DNA from: Paenibacillus barengoltzii NBRC 101215
Lineage (GTDB): Bacteria; Bacillota; Bacilli; Paenibacillales; Paenibacillaceae
DNA: 59,427 nucleotides
Assembly: GCF_004000745.1 (NCBI RefSeq)
Contig: NZ_BILV01000034.1
Location: forward strand, 1-59,427
Direction of reading: 5' to 3'
Shown here one piece after another: positions 18,258 to 27,668 of this stretch. The first letter of the stretch is position 1, and the number at the start of each line of letters is the position of its first letter. Below the pieces are notes generated by a model. That model was not told where the DNA came from and did not search any database. It was given only the letters and a program-made list of their open reading frames with translations. The position numbers and the translations under genes were made by a program.

Positions 18258-19673
18258 TTATTTACTTTTTTCCAGATACTCTTGCGTCCATTGGCGGCCC
18301 GCTTCCAGCTTGCTCTCTGCACGTTCAATGGCGGCCGTCACTTGAGCGGTCGCTGTCCCGCCGTATACGTTACGGGCATTCACGACCGTCTCCGGCTGGA
18401 GCACGTCATAAATGGTATCGTCAAACAATGGCGAAAACTGCTTGAACTCGTCTAATGTCAGATCCAGCAGGTATTTGCCGTTTTGAATGCAGTAAAGGAC
18501 GGTTTTGCCGATGACCTCATGCGCCTGACGGAACGGCAGACCTTTGTTTGCCAGGAAGTCGGCAATGTCGGTGGCGTTGGAGAAGTCCTGGTTGACCGCC
18601 TCGCGCATCCGCTCCTTGTTCACTTTCATCGTGGCGATCATCGGTGCGAATAGCTGCAGCGCTCCTTGCAGCGTGGCAACAGTGTCGAACATGCCTTCCT
18701 TGTCCTCCTGCATGTCCTTGTTGTATGCCAGCGGCAGCGACTTCAGTACGGTTAACAGGCCCATCAGGTTGCCGTAGACTCGGCCGGTTTTGCCGCGGAC
18801 CAGTTCCGGAACGTCCGGATTTTTCTTCTGCGGCATAATGCTGCTGCCTGTACAGAACGCATCATCCAGCTCGATGAAGCGGAATTCGGTGCTGCTCCAC
18901 AGCACGAGCTCCTCGCTGAGACGCGAGAGATGCATCATCAGAATGGAGGCGTTGGCAAGGAACTCGACGATAAAGTCGCGGTCGCTCACGGCATCCAGAC
19001 TATTTTCATATACCCCGTCAAAATGCAGCTGCTCGGCTACAAAATGACGGTCGATCGGGAACGTCGTGCCAGCCAGCGCCCCTGCACCCAGCGGCAGCAC
19101 ATTTATCCGCTTATAGCTGTCCTGCAGACGCTCGATGTCGCGTTGGAACATGGACACGTATGCCAGCAAATGATGGGCAAACAGGATCGGCTGCGCCCGC
19201 TGCAGATGGGTATAGCCCGGCACAATCGTGTCGAGGTTCGCCTTGGCTTGTCCCAGCAGCGCCTCCTGCAGTTCCTGCAGCAGGCCCACGAACTCGACCA
19301 CTCGCTTGCGCAGGTAAAGGTGCATGTCCGTCGCTACCTGGTCGTTGCGGCTGCGCCCAGTGTGCAGCTTCCCGCCAACCGGCCCCACCTCGTCGATCAA
19401 CTGCTTCTCTATGTTCATATGGATGTCTTCGTCCGATACGGAATATTCCATCTCGCCGCGGCGGATCTTCAGCAGAACCTGATGCAGGCCTTCCTTGATC
19501 TTCTCGACATCCTCTTCCGGCAAGATCCCGCATTTGCCCAGCATGGTAACATGCGCGAGACTTCCTTGCACATCCTCCTCCGCCAACGCTTTATCAAACC
19601 CGATGGAGGCGGTATACTCCTCAACTAAACGGTTGGTCTGCTTCGTAAAGCGGCCACCCCACAGCTTGCTCAC
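18258..19673 (-). CDS. argH: Argininosuccinate lyase
   Basis: Cleaves argininosuccinate to arginine and fumarate, the last step of arginine synthesis; cytoplasmic homotetramer. The 471 residues begin at a GTG (19673) with AAGGAG 8 nt upstream; the earlier GTG at 19682 abuts that site. Landmarks are SKLWGGRF at the N-terminus, [20 protein letters not shown] and the superfamily signature [12 protein letters not shown] with its catalytic Ser loop. It is the last gene of the arg operon, separated from argG by an unusual 250-bp repeat region. Confidence 0.97.
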   Translation of the reverse strand: MSKLWGGRFTKQTNRLVEEYTASIGFDKALAEEDVQGSLAHVTMLGKCGILPEEDVEKIKEGLHQVLLKIRRGEMEYSVSDEDIHMNIEKQLIDEVGPVGGKLHTGRSRNDQVATDMHLYLRKRVVEFVGLLQELQEALLGQAKANLDTIVPGYTHLQRAQPILFAHHLLAYVSMFQRDIERLQDSYKRINVLPLGAGALAGTTFPIDRHFVAEQLHFDGVYENSLDAVSDRDFIVEFLANASILMMHLSRLSEELVLWSSTEFRFIELDDAFCTGSSIMPQKKNPDVPELVRGKTGRVYGNLMGLLTVLKSLPLAYNKDMQEDKEGMFDTVATLQGALQLFAPMIATMKVNKERMREAVNQDFSNATDIADFLANKGLPFRQAHEVIGKTVLYCIQNGKYLLDLTLDEFKQFSPLFDDTIYDVLQPETVVNARNVYGGTATAQVTAAIERAESKLEAGRQWTQEYLEKSK

Positions 19674-19743
19674 CTGACCCACTCCTTAACTCGAAACTTG
19701 ATTGCTATTTCCAATCAATTCAGAACAGAAACAGAAGGAAATG

Positions 19744-19920
19744 TATTCGAAATTTCGACTACATTTCCTCGCGAACCATCGAAATTGTAGATTCTATTCG
19801 AAAAATCATACACATTCCCGCCTCATCCCCGCAAAAAGCTCAATTATATACGAAATTTCATACACATTGGGGTCTAATCGCTAAAAATCGGCGAATTGTA
19901 TTCGATTTTTCGAATAGATT
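19744..19920. repeat. Four direct repeats, ~52-bp period, between argG and argH
   Basis: A 22-bp core TATTCGAAATTTCATACACATT-like unit occurs at 19744-19765, 19795-19816, 19847-19868 and 19899-19920, so start-to-start distances are 51, 52 and 52. TATWCGA is conserved in every copy; the remaining ~30 bp of each period is looser but AT-rich. Each core also contains a small dyad (TTCGAAATTTCGA, TTCGATTTTTCGAA). The array sits inside the operon, so the RNA or the DNA form could matter. Confidence 0.75.
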
Positions 19921-19933
19921 TTGGGTACACCCT

Positions 19934-21172
19934 TTACTTGCCGCTGTTTTGCGCCACACCCGCGCCAACTTTCAGACGCAGCGCGTTCAGATGGATGAAG
20001 CCGGTGGCGTCGCCTTGGTCGTACGCTTGCGTAGGATCGGCCTCCATCGTAGCGATATCCGGGTTGTACAAGCTGACTGGACTCTTCACGCCGGCGGCGA
20101 TGATGTTGCCTTTGTACAGCTTCACGCGCACCGTACCTGTTACATTCTTCTGGCTCTCCGTCACCAGCGCTTGCAGCGCCAAGCGTTCCGGCGCAAACCA
20201 GAAGCCGTTGTAGACGAGCGTGCTGTAACGGGTGATCAGGCTGTCGCGCAGGTTCATGACCTCGCGGTCCATCGTCAGCGATTCCATTTTGCGATGAGCC
20301 GTGAACAGAATCGTTCCGCCCGGCGTCTCATATACCCCGCGGCTCTTCATGCCGACAAACCGGTTCTCCACCATGTCGACGCGGCCGATGCCATGTTTGC
20401 CGCCCAGCTCATTCAGCTTCTCCATGACCCCAAGCGGGCTCAACCGTTCGCCATTGAGGGCCACGCAGTTCCCTTGCTCGAACTCCAGCTCCAGATACTC
20501 CGGTTGATTCGGGGCATCCTCCGGCGACACGCTGAGCAGGTACATGTCTTTGTTTTCCGGGGCGGATGCGTCAAACCACGGATCTTCCAACACGCCGCTT
20601 TCATAGCTGATATGCAGCAGGTTGCGGTCCATCGAGTAAGGCTTCGCTGCCGAGGCTGTTACTGGAATGCCATTCGCTTCTGCATAGGCGATCATTTCAG
20701 CGCGTCCCGGGAAGCGATCGCGGAACTCGCTCAACCGCCAAGGGGCGATCACGCGAATTTCCGGAGCCAACGCCGCGGCCGCCAGCTCGAAGCGCACTTG
20801 GTCGTTGCCTTTGCCGGTAGCGCCGTGGGCGATCGCCGTTGCGCCTTCCGCGCGGGCGATTTCCACCATGCGCTTGGCGATCAGCGGACGGGCGATGCTG
20901 GTACCCAGCAGGTATTGCCCTTCATACAAAGCGCCCGCCTGGAACATCGGATAGATGAAGTCTTTGGCGAACTCGTCGCGCAGATCGTCGATGTATACTT
21001 TCGAAGCGCCTGTAGCCAAAGCCTTCGCTTCCAGCCCGTCCAATTCTTCCTTCTGGCCGATATCAGCCGTAAACGCGATAATTTCGGCATCGTATGTTTC
21101 TTTTAACCACTTGAGAATGACCGACGTATCCAGGCCCCCGGAGTATGCCAGTACGATTTTTTCCTTTGCCAT
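19934..21172 (-). CDS. argG: Argininosuccinate synthase
   Basis: Joins citrulline and aspartate using ATP to give argininosuccinate. The 412 residues start [20 protein letters not shown], whose SGGLDTS is the N-type ATP pyrophosphatase loop. Further family blocks are [13 protein letters not shown] and [17 protein letters not shown]. The ATG at 21172 follows GGGAGG. It lies 26 bp after argF, and its 3' side is separated from argH by the repeat array. Confidence 0.97.
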   Translation of the reverse strand: MAKEKIVLAYSGGLDTSVILKWLKETYDAEIIAFTADIGQKEELDGLEAKALATGASKVYIDDLRDEFAKDFIYPMFQAGALYEGQYLLGTSIARPLIAKRMVEIARAEGATAIAHGATGKGNDQVRFELAAAALAPEIRVIAPWRLSEFRDRFPGRAEMIAYAEANGIPVTASAAKPYSMDRNLLHISYESGVLEDPWFDASAPENKDMYLLSVSPEDAPNQPEYLELEFEQGNCVALNGERLSPLGVMEKLNELGGKHGIGRVDMVENRFVGMKSRGVYETPGGTILFTAHRKMESLTMDREVMNLRDSLITRYSTLVYNGFWFAPERLALQALVTESQKNVTGTVRVKLYKGNIIAAGVKSPVSLYNPDIATMEADPTQAYDQGDATGFIHLNALRLKVGAGVAQNSGK

Positions 21173-21198
21173 GATTCCTAGTCCTCCCGAAGAAAAAT

Positions 21199-22161
21199 TT
21201 ATCCTATCAATGCGGCCATCAGCGCTTTCTGCGCATGCAACCGGTTCTCTGCCTGATCAAAAATAATCGAATGCGGTCCGTCGATCACGCCTTCGCTGAC
21301 TTCCTCGCCCCGGTGAGCCGGCAGGCAATGCATAAAGACGTAATCCGGCTTCGCATACCGCGCCAGCTGCTCGTCGACCTGGTAATTGCGGAAGGCCTCT
21401 TCGCGGATCTTCTGCTCTTCTTCAAAGCCCATGCTTGCCCACACGTCGGTGTAAATGGCGTCCGCTTCTTGTACCGCTGCCTTCGGATCGCGCACCACTT
21501 CAATAACCGCGCCCGTCGCTTTGGCGATTTCTTGCGCATCCGCAACGATTTGCGGGTCCGGTTCATACCCTTCCGGGCTGGCCACGGACACGTGAACGCC
21601 CAGCTTCGCCCCGCCGATCATCAGCGAGTGCGCCATGTTGTTGCCATCGCCCACGTAGGCCAGTTTAAGGCCTTGCAGCTTGCCCTTATGCTCGTAAAGC
21701 GTCTGATAGTCGGCCAGCACCTGGCACGGATGAGCCAAGTCGCTCAGTCCGTTAATGACCGGCACGGTAGCATAGCGGGCCAGATCGACCACCTTATCAT
21801 GACCGAAGGTCCGGATCATGATCCCGTCCAGGTAGCGCGACATGACTCCCGCCGTATCAGCGATTGTTTCGCCGCGTCCGAGTTGGATATCATTTTTGCT
21901 GAGAAAAAGCGCATGGCCCCCCAACTGATACGTCCCCACTTCAAAGGACACCCGCGTCCGCGTTGACGATTTTTCAAAAATCAATCCGACGGTTTTCCCC
22001 CGCAGCGGCTGGTACACCTCGCCGTTCTTCTGCTTGCGCTTGAGCTCAATCGCCAAATCGATCAAATAGTGGATCTCGTCAGTCGAATAATCCGTCAGCT
22101 CGATAAAATCGCGGCCGTTCAAATTCATACTGCTGCGTTTGGATGGTTCCAGCAAAGTCAT
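21199..22161 (-). CDS. argF: Ornithine carbamoyltransferase
   Basis: Forms citrulline from ornithine and carbamoyl phosphate. The 320 residues contain the carbamoyl-phosphate loop [10 protein letters not shown], the [11 protein letters not shown] block and the ornithine-side [15 protein letters not shown]. The start at 22161 is 3 nt after the argD stop, with AGGAGGGG inside the argD end, so translation is likely coupled. This is the anabolic arrangement within argCJBDF; no arcA or arcC lies nearby. Confidence 0.97.
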   Translation of the reverse strand: MTLLEPSKRSSMNLNGRDFIELTDYSTDEIHYLIDLAIELKRKQKNGEVYQPLRGKTVGLIFEKSSTRTRVSFEVGTYQLGGHALFLSKNDIQLGRGETIADTAGVMSRYLDGIMIRTFGHDKVVDLARYATVPVINGLSDLAHPCQVLADYQTLYEHKGKLQGLKLAYVGDGNNMAHSLMIGGAKLGVHVSVASPEGYEPDPQIVADAQEIAKATGAVIEVVRDPKAAVQEADAIYTDVWASMGFEEEQKIREEAFRNYQVDEQLARYAKPDYVFMHCLPAHRGEEVSEGVIDGPHSIIFDQAENRLHAQKALMAALIG

Positions 22162-22164
22162 TGA

Positions 22165-23427
22165 TTAGTTCCCCTCCTTGGAAGTATAAGCGGCGATGAC
22201 GTCTGCCAAAATCGCTACGGCCTGATCAATCTCTTCCTTCGACACCTTGAGGTTCGGCAGTAAACGAATGACCTCCGGGCCAGCGGTGACGAACAGCAGT
22301 CCATGTTGTTGTCCCAGCAGTACGATGTCGCCTACCGGTCCGGCGCATTGGATTCCGATCAGCAAGCCTTTGCCGCGCACTTCTTGGACAAACGGCTCAT
22401 CTTTAAACGTCTCCTTCAGGAGCCCCGTCAAATATTCACCCATCTCTGCCACATGCTCCGGAATGCGCTCCTCCTGCATCGTCTCCAGTGTGGCAATGAT
22501 CGCTGTCGTCACGATCGGATTGCCGCCAAATGTAGACGCATGGCTGCCCGGAGGGAACGCTTCGCGCAAATACGCTTTCGCCAGCATCGCCCCGGCGGGC
22601 AAGCCGCTGGCAATCCCTTTGGCCGATGTAAAAATATCTGGCTCGATGCCGTAATGCTGATGCGCAAACCATTTGCCCGTACGTCCCATGCCGGTTTGGA
22701 CCTCGTCGATGATGAGCAGCAGCCCCTCTTCCTTGCACAGCTCGGACAGCTCTTGCACGAACACCGGATCCACCGGGTGCACGCCGCCTTCGGCTTGCAC
22801 CATTTCCAGCATCACTGCCGCCGTTTGTAGGCCAATCGCTGCTTTCAGGGCAGGCAGGTCATGCAAAGGTACAGACTTGAAGCCTTCTGGAAGCGGCAGG
22901 AAGCCGTCCTTCACCTTCTGTTGACCGGTCGCGGTCAGCGTAGCCAACGTCCGCCCATGGAAGGATTGATTGAACGTAATAATCTCGAAGCGGTTGGTTC
23001 CCTTCACCTTTTGATGGTAGCGCCGCGCCAGCTTGATCGCCGCTTCATTCGCCTCGGCGCCGCTGTTGCAGAAGAAAACGACGTCCGCGCAGCTAATCTC
23101 GGTCAGCTTCCGCGCTGCAGCTTCCTGCTGCGGAATATGGAACAGGTTGCTCACATGCCAAAGCTCATCCAGCTGAGCCTTCACCTTGGCCGCCACCTTC
23201 TCCGGGGCATGCCCCAGGTTGGCGACCGCAAGACCGCTCATGAAATCAAGGTAGCGGTTGCCTTTGTCGTCCCACAGCCAGCTGCCTTTCCCTTTAACCA
23301 AATGAATCGGGTACCGGGCATAACTTGGGAACAACGCGCTGGGGCTGCTCCCTTCCGCCGCAGCTGCTACGGCGTTTGCTCCGGTGCCCGGAGCCGTTGT
23401 TGCTTCTTTCAGATCACTTTGCGCCAT
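22165..23427 (-). CDS. argD: Acetylornithine aminotransferase
   Basis: PLP-dependent class III aminotransferase that converts N-acetylglutamate semialdehyde to N-acetylornithine. About 420 residues from the ATG at 23427, preceded by GGGAGTGG at 8 nt; an ATG at 23445 lacks a ribosome site. Family features are FCNSGAEANEAAIKLAR, IDEVQTGMGRTGK and the PLP-binding Lys in TSAKGIASGLPAGAM. The N-terminal ~35 residues are Ala/Thr/Ser-rich and not part of the fold. It lies between argB and argF. Confidence 0.95.
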   Translation of the reverse strand: MAQSDLKEATTAPGTGANAVAAAAEGSSPSALFPSYARYPIHLVKGKGSWLWDDKGNRYLDFMSGLAVANLGHAPEKVAAKVKAQLDELWHVSNLFHIPQQEAAARKLTEISCADVVFFCNSGAEANEAAIKLARRYHQKVKGTNRFEIITFNQSFHGRTLATLTATGQQKVKDGFLPLPEGFKSVPLHDLPALKAAIGLQTAAVMLEMVQAEGGVHPVDPVFVQELSELCKEEGLLLIIDEVQTGMGRTGKWFAHQHYGIEPDIFTSAKGIASGLPAGAMLAKAYLREAFPPGSHASTFGGNPIVTTAIIATLETMQEERIPEHVAEMGEYLTGLLKETFKDEPFVQEVRGKGLLIGIQCAGPVGDIVLLGQQHGLLFVTAGPEVIRLLPNLKVSKEEIDQAVAILADVIAAYTSKEGN

Positions 23428-23484
23428 CGTTTTTTCCACTCCCATCTACTTAATTACTAATATAACCTTCCGACAGCCGCTTCG

Positions 23485-24270
23485 CTACGCCATCCGCACG
23501 ATTCGGGTACCGATGCGTCCCCCGGCCAGCACTTTGCCAAGCACACCCGGCTCGTTGCCGCCTACAATCACTGCTTCCTTGACACTGCCGCTGATGCAAG
23601 CCACGGCGGCGCGCACCTTCGGGATCATTCCGCCGTAAATTTCCCCGGTGGAGATCATATCCTCGATTTGCTGTACGGTAATGGAATCGAGCACTTTTCT
23701 TTCGGTACCCGTCATTTTCAAAATCCCAGGCACATCGGTAACAACAATCATGCGCGAAACCCCAAGTGCCGATGCAACCGCTCCTGCAGCCGTGTCCGCG
23801 TTGATGTTATAACGTTGCGCTCCGTCTGCACCAATACCTACGGGAGCAATGACTGGAATGTAACCGAGGTCCAGTACGCCGCGGATCAAATCCGCGTTAA
23901 CACCCGTCACATCCCCAACGAATCCGACTTCCTTGCTGTTCGCAACCGGCTTCGCCTGCAGCAAACTGCCGTCCACACCGGATAAGCCCAGCGCTTTCCC
24001 GCCGTTCTGAGCGATGCGGCGCACGATCAACTTATTAATACTGCCGGCCAGCACCATTTCTACGACGTCCAGGACTTCATTCGTCGTGTAACGCAGCCCG
24101 TCCACGAACTTGCTCTCAATTCCGAGCTTGCCAAGGTTTTCCGAAATGGCTGGCCCGCCGCCGTGTACGATCACCGGGTTGGCCCCTTCTTTTTGCAACT
24201 TCACCAAGTCAGCAAAAAAAGAATTCGGCAGCTCCGCGAGCGTGCTGCCGCCACATTTCATCACAAACAT
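23485..24270 (-). CDS. argB: N-acetylglutamate kinase
   Basis: Phosphorylates N-acetylglutamate; usual feedback target in the cyclic pathway. The 261 residues start FVMKCGGSTLAE (amino acid kinase G-rich loop), with VIVHGGGPAIS and NINADTAAGAVASAL as substrate and ATP elements. The start ATG at 24270 follows AAGGAG at 11 nt; a GTG/ATG pair two to three codons on is an alternative. No N-terminal arginine-sensing extension is visible. Confidence 0.95.
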   Translation of the reverse strand: MFVMKCGGSTLAELPNSFFADLVKLQKEGANPVIVHGGGPAISENLGKLGIESKFVDGLRYTTNEVLDVVEMVLAGSINKLIVRRIAQNGGKALGLSGVDGSLLQAKPVANSKEVGFVGDVTGVNADLIRGVLDLGYIPVIAPVGIGADGAQRYNINADTAAGAVASALGVSRMIVVTDVPGILKMTGTERKVLDSITVQQIEDMISTGEIYGGMIPKVRAAVACISGSVKEAVIVGGNEPGVLGKVLAGGRIGTRIVRMA

Positions 24271-24334
24271 TAGTCTGCCTGCTCCTTTCCGGAGTTCATC
24301 TCATCTGATAAATGATTTAGGATATGAATTCAAA

Positions 24335-25570
24335 TTAAGTGCGATAAGCCGCGTTAATCCGGACGTAGTCATAGGTCAAATCGCAGCCCCAGGCGGTGGC
24401 TTCGCCTTGGCCGTTATGCAGGTCAACGGAGATGTTGATCGTGTCGCCTTTCAGGTAAGCAAGCGCCACATCCTCATCGAAAGGAACCGGACGTGAGCCC
24501 TCCAACACGACGATGTCGCCAAGCTTGATGTCCACCGTCTCCGGATTGACCGGCTCTCCTGCACGGCCGACCGCAGCAATGATGCGGCCCCAGTTGGCAT
24601 CGGCCCCAAACACCGCCGACTTCACAAGGCTCGAGCCGACGATTGTCTTTGCGATCGCCTGAGCCGAGTTATCGCTTACGGCGCCTTGGACCGTCACCTC
24701 AACGAGACGGGTTGCGCCTTCCCCGTCGCGGGCAATCGCCTTGGCCAACGTCTCGCACACGTGGCGGAACGCCGCAGCGAAGGCGTCCCAATCGGCGTGT
24801 CCGGGGGACAGCTCCCGATTGCCGGCCAACCCGCTCGCCATCGCTAACAGCATGTCGTTCGTGCTCGTGTCGCCGTCGACGGTGATCATGTTAAACGTCA
24901 CGTCGGTCGTTTGCCCGAGCAGGCTTTGCAGCGCCTGTGGTTCAATAGCGGCGTCCGTCGTGACGAACGCCAGCATCGTGGCCATGTTCGGGTGAATCAT
25001 GCCCGAACCCTTGGCAGCCCCCGCGATCGTTACCTCGCGGCCGTCCACGTCCAGCTTCACGCACACCTCTTTCTTCACGAGGTCCGTGGTCAAAATCGCC
25101 TGGCAGAACTGCTCGGCCCCCTCGCCGTTCGCTGCCAGCGCCGCCGGCAATCCTTCGATGCCGGCATGGACGCGGTCCATCGGCAACAATTCGCCGATGA
25201 CGCCGGTGGAGGCTACGGCGACTTCGTGTTCGCCGAGCCCAAACGCCTTCGCCGCCGCTGCGCGCATCGCGTAGGCGTCAGCTTCGCCTTGCGCGCCGGT
25301 GCACGCGTTGGCGTTGCCGCTGTTGACGACGACGGCCCGCAGGCGCTGCCCGCTGGACGCGACGCTCTCACGCGTCACTTTCAGCGGCGCCGCCTGGAAT
25401 ACGTTCGTCGTATAAACTGCCGCGGCGACCGCCGGCACTTCGCAGAGGATCGCGCCGAGGTCGTTGCGGGTTGTCTTCTTCAGACCGCAATGCAGACCGC
25501 CGGCCTGAAAGCCTTTTGGCGTGGTGATGCTCCCCTCCGGCGCTTCACGAAATAAACTAACCACTCCCAT
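24335..25570 (-). CDS. argJ: Glutamate N-acetyltransferase / amino-acid acetyltransferase ArgJ
   Basis: Recycles the acetyl group from N-acetylornithine to glutamate; bifunctional members also use acetyl-CoA. The 411-residue precursor carries the autocleavage motif GSGMIHPNMATMLAF, where the Thr of ATM becomes the N-terminal nucleophile of the beta chain. The sequence VVNSGNANACTGAQG is also typical. The ATG at 25570 has AAAGGAG 6 nt upstream. No argA-like synthase is seen in the window, which fits a bifunctional ArgJ, but that cannot be settled here. Confidence 0.96.
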   Translation of the reverse strand: MGVVSLFREAPEGSITTPKGFQAGGLHCGLKKTTRNDLGAILCEVPAVAAAVYTTNVFQAAPLKVTRESVASSGQRLRAVVVNSGNANACTGAQGEADAYAMRAAAAKAFGLGEHEVAVASTGVIGELLPMDRVHAGIEGLPAALAANGEGAEQFCQAILTTDLVKKEVCVKLDVDGREVTIAGAAKGSGMIHPNMATMLAFVTTDAAIEPQALQSLLGQTTDVTFNMITVDGDTSTNDMLLAMASGLAGNRELSPGHADWDAFAAAFRHVCETLAKAIARDGEGATRLVEVTVQGAVSDNSAQAIAKTIVGSSLVKSAVFGADANWGRIIAAVGRAGEPVNPETVDIKLGDIVVLEGSRPVPFDEDVALAYLKGDTINISVDLHNGQGEATAWGCDLTYDYVRINAAYRT

Positions 25571-25610
25571 GACTGACTCCTTTCATAAGCCCAAATAAGT
25601 TCATATCTAC

Positions 25611-26663
25611 CTACGGATAAACGGGTGTGAACTTCAAGCCGGTCGTTTCTTCCCAACCCATCATCAGGTTCAAATTCTGAATCGCTTGCCCCGCCGCGCC
25701 TTTAACCAAATTATCAATGACGGACACGATCGTCAGCCGACCTGTACGCGCATCCGCCGCAAAGCCGATGTCGCAAAAGTTCGAGCCAAATACTTCCTTG
25801 GTCGCTGGCCACTTGCCTTTATCCCGAATGCGGACGAACGGACGTCCTTCGTAATATTGACGGTACAGCTGAATCAAATCTTCCTCCGTGTAAGCCCCCT
25901 TCAATGTGGCATACATCGTGCACATAATCCCCCGCGTCATCGGGGTTAGGTGCGTTGTGAACGTTACCGTAACCGGTTCGCCGGTGATTTGCCCCAAGGT
26001 TTGTTCGATCTCAGGGATATGCTGATGTTTGTTGACCTTATATACTTTCATATTTTCATTGATTTCCGCGTAATGGTTCGTCAGGTTCATCCCGCGGCCT
26101 GCGCCGGATACCCCCGATTTCGCATCGATGATGATGCTGCCCGGATCAATCCAACCTGCACTTAACGCTGGGATTAGGCCAAGCAGCGTAGCGGTCGGAT
26201 AGCAGCCCGGGTTGGAGACGAACTCCTTGCCTTTTACTTCATCGCCGTAAATCTCCGCCAAGCCGTATACCGCCTGCTCAAGCAACGCGGCTTCCGGAGC
26301 CTCATGTTTATACCAAGCCTCGTATTCCCGGCCGTCTTTAAGCCGAAAATCACCGGACAAATCAATAACCTTCAGTCCAACCTCCAGCAGCTGCGGCACT
26401 AGCTTCGTGCTGACCCCGGATGGCGTCGCAGTAAATACCACATCCACCTTCGTGGCAAGCTCCTCTGGATTCAAGCCGTCCAGCGGCTGAACGATGATCT
26501 CGGATAAATGCGGGAACCCGTTCGTTATAGGCTCTCCTGCGCTAGTAACGGAAATCACCGAAGCAATCTCGACATGCGGATGTCCCCATAAAAAACGAAT
26601 CAGCTCCACGCCCCCATATCCCGTGGAACCGACAATGGCTACTTTTATTTTCTCCCCGTTCAC
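25611..26663 (-). CDS. argC: N-acetyl-gamma-glutamyl-phosphate reductase
   Basis: NADPH-dependent reduction of N-acetylglutamyl phosphate. The 350 residues have the Rossmann start KVAIVGSTGYGGVELIR, the catalytic Cys in SNPGCYPTATLLGL and HQHIPEIEQ. The start is a GTG (26663) with GAGG 8 nt upstream. First gene of the operon, directly behind a strong sigma-A promoter. Confidence 0.96.
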   Translation of the reverse strand: MNGEKIKVAIVGSTGYGGVELIRFLWGHPHVEIASVISVTSAGEPITNGFPHLSEIIVQPLDGLNPEELATKVDVVFTATPSGVSTKLVPQLLEVGLKVIDLSGDFRLKDGREYEAWYKHEAPEAALLEQAVYGLAEIYGDEVKGKEFVSNPGCYPTATLLGLIPALSAGWIDPGSIIIDAKSGVSGAGRGMNLTNHYAEINENMKVYKVNKHQHIPEIEQTLGQITGEPVTVTFTTHLTPMTRGIMCTMYATLKGAYTEEDLIQLYRQYYEGRPFVRIRDKGKWPATKEVFGSNFCDIGFAADARTGRLTIVSVIDNLVKGAAGQAIQNLNLMMGWEETTGLKFTPVYP

Positions 26664-26743
26664 AATGCTAACCTCGCTTCCTCTCCCATTGGATCAACCC
26701 TATGAAATCAACAATATGCATCATTCCGTTGTAAATATGTATT

Positions 26744-26772
26744 ATTATACGGCTGAACTTATATAAATACAA
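26744..26772 (-). promoter_or_regulatory. Sigma-A promoter of the argCJBDFGH operon
   Basis: On the minus strand TTGTAT (26767-26772), a 17-bp spacer and TATAAT (26744-26749). The leader to argC is ~75 nt. The flanking AT-rich sequence (GTATAATAATACATA, TATGCATCATTCC) could hold ArgR/AhrC boxes, but no copy is close enough to the consensus to call. Confidence 0.8.
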
Positions 26773-26898
26773 CAACTCTCACAAAAAATTTCCCCTCGCA
26801 TGTCAGGCCCCTCTTTTGGCCGCCAAACTTTTATGTAGGGGCTGAATCAGGTATATTTAAAAGGTGCTCATGAACCGTATAGAAGGAGGAGAAGCACC

Positions 26899-27600
26899 AT
26901 GTCGAACGAAAAAACAATCGCATTCGTATACGCTCATCCCGATGATGAAACATTTGGATGTTCTTATTTAATCCGACAAATCGCGGATGAAGGAGGCAAG
27001 GCGGTGCTGCTTACGGCTACCCGGGGAGACGCGGGCAAAACCGGCCGCTTAGGGGAGATGACCCGCGAACAGTTAGCGGCCCGCAGGGATCAGGAGCTGG
27101 CCAAAGCCGCTGAGATCCTCGGCATCTCCGTCGTTGAGCAACTGGGGCTGCCGGACGGCAAGCTGAAGGAGGCGAATCCTGTAATGCTGCGGGAGAAGAT
27201 CGCCGACTTCTTGCGGCGCCATCAGGCACAGGTGGTCGTCACGTTCCCGGAAGACGGCCTGTCCGGACACCCGGATCATATCGTCATCCATCACGCCGTA
27301 AACGATGTCGTCTTTGGGGGCCAAGCGCCAACCGTGCAGAAGTTGTATTACAACCAACTGGGATCGTACACTTCCGATCATTCCAGCGTGCTGCGCGTAG
27401 CAGCCGGCAACCGTTGGGAAGCCAAACGCCAAGCCCTCGCCGCCCATGAATCGCAAATTTGGAGCGTGGAGCGGGTATTTGGCGTATTGGGGCCGCAAGT
27501 ACCGCCCCGTCACCAATTCGAATCGTTTGAGCTGGTTTGGGAGCGCGGCGAACGGTTCCCGCAAAAAAATGAGCAGTCTATCTATGATGGCTTGGTTTGA
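26899..27600 (+). CDS. bshB2: Bacillithiol biosynthesis deacetylase BshB2
   Basis: LmbE-like zinc deacetylase that removes the acetyl group from GlcNAc-malate in bacillithiol synthesis; it may also act as a bacillithiol-conjugate amidase. The 233 residues contain YAHPDDETFG (zinc ligands His, Asp) near the N-terminus and GHPDHIVIH as the third ligand region. The ATG at 26899 follows AGAAGGAGGAG. It is monocistronic, divergent from argC, and shares a terminator with the FN3 gene downstream. Confidence 0.9.
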   Translation: MSNEKTIAFVYAHPDDETFGCSYLIRQIADEGGKAVLLTATRGDAGKTGRLGEMTREQLAARRDQELAKAAEILGISVVEQLGLPDGKLKEANPVMLREKIADFLRRHQAQVVVTFPEDGLSGHPDHIVIHHAVNDVVFGGQAPTVQKLYYNQLGSYTSDHSSVLRVAAGNRWEAKRQALAAHESQIWSVERVFGVLGPQVPPRHQFESFELVWERGERFPQKNEQSIYDGLV

Positions 27601-27620
27601 GGAACTTGTTGATCCATGGA

Positions 27621-27661
27621 AAAAAGCACGGGCTGAAGTGTTGACTTCAACCCGTGCTTTT
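27621..27661. terminator. Bidirectional terminator between bshB2 and the FN3 gene
   Basis: AAAAGCACGGG (27622-27632) pairs with CCCGTGCTTTT (27651-27661), with inner TGAAGT/ACTTCA extending the stem. A and T runs at the two ends serve both converging genes. Confidence 0.92.
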
Positions 27662-27668
27662 AACGTTA

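Noticed and set aside
19744..19920. Repeat array as a CRISPR
   Set aside because: Repeats are degenerate, spacers are themselves similar and AT-rich, and no cas gene is nearby.
19949..21106. Long open frame antisense to argG
   Set aside because: Shadow of the GC-rich argG coding strand; no start signals or recognisable domain.
26664..26766. ArgR/AhrC boxes at the arg operon promoter
   Set aside because: Several AT-rich near-palindromes are present but none is close enough to the ARG-box consensus to call by eye.
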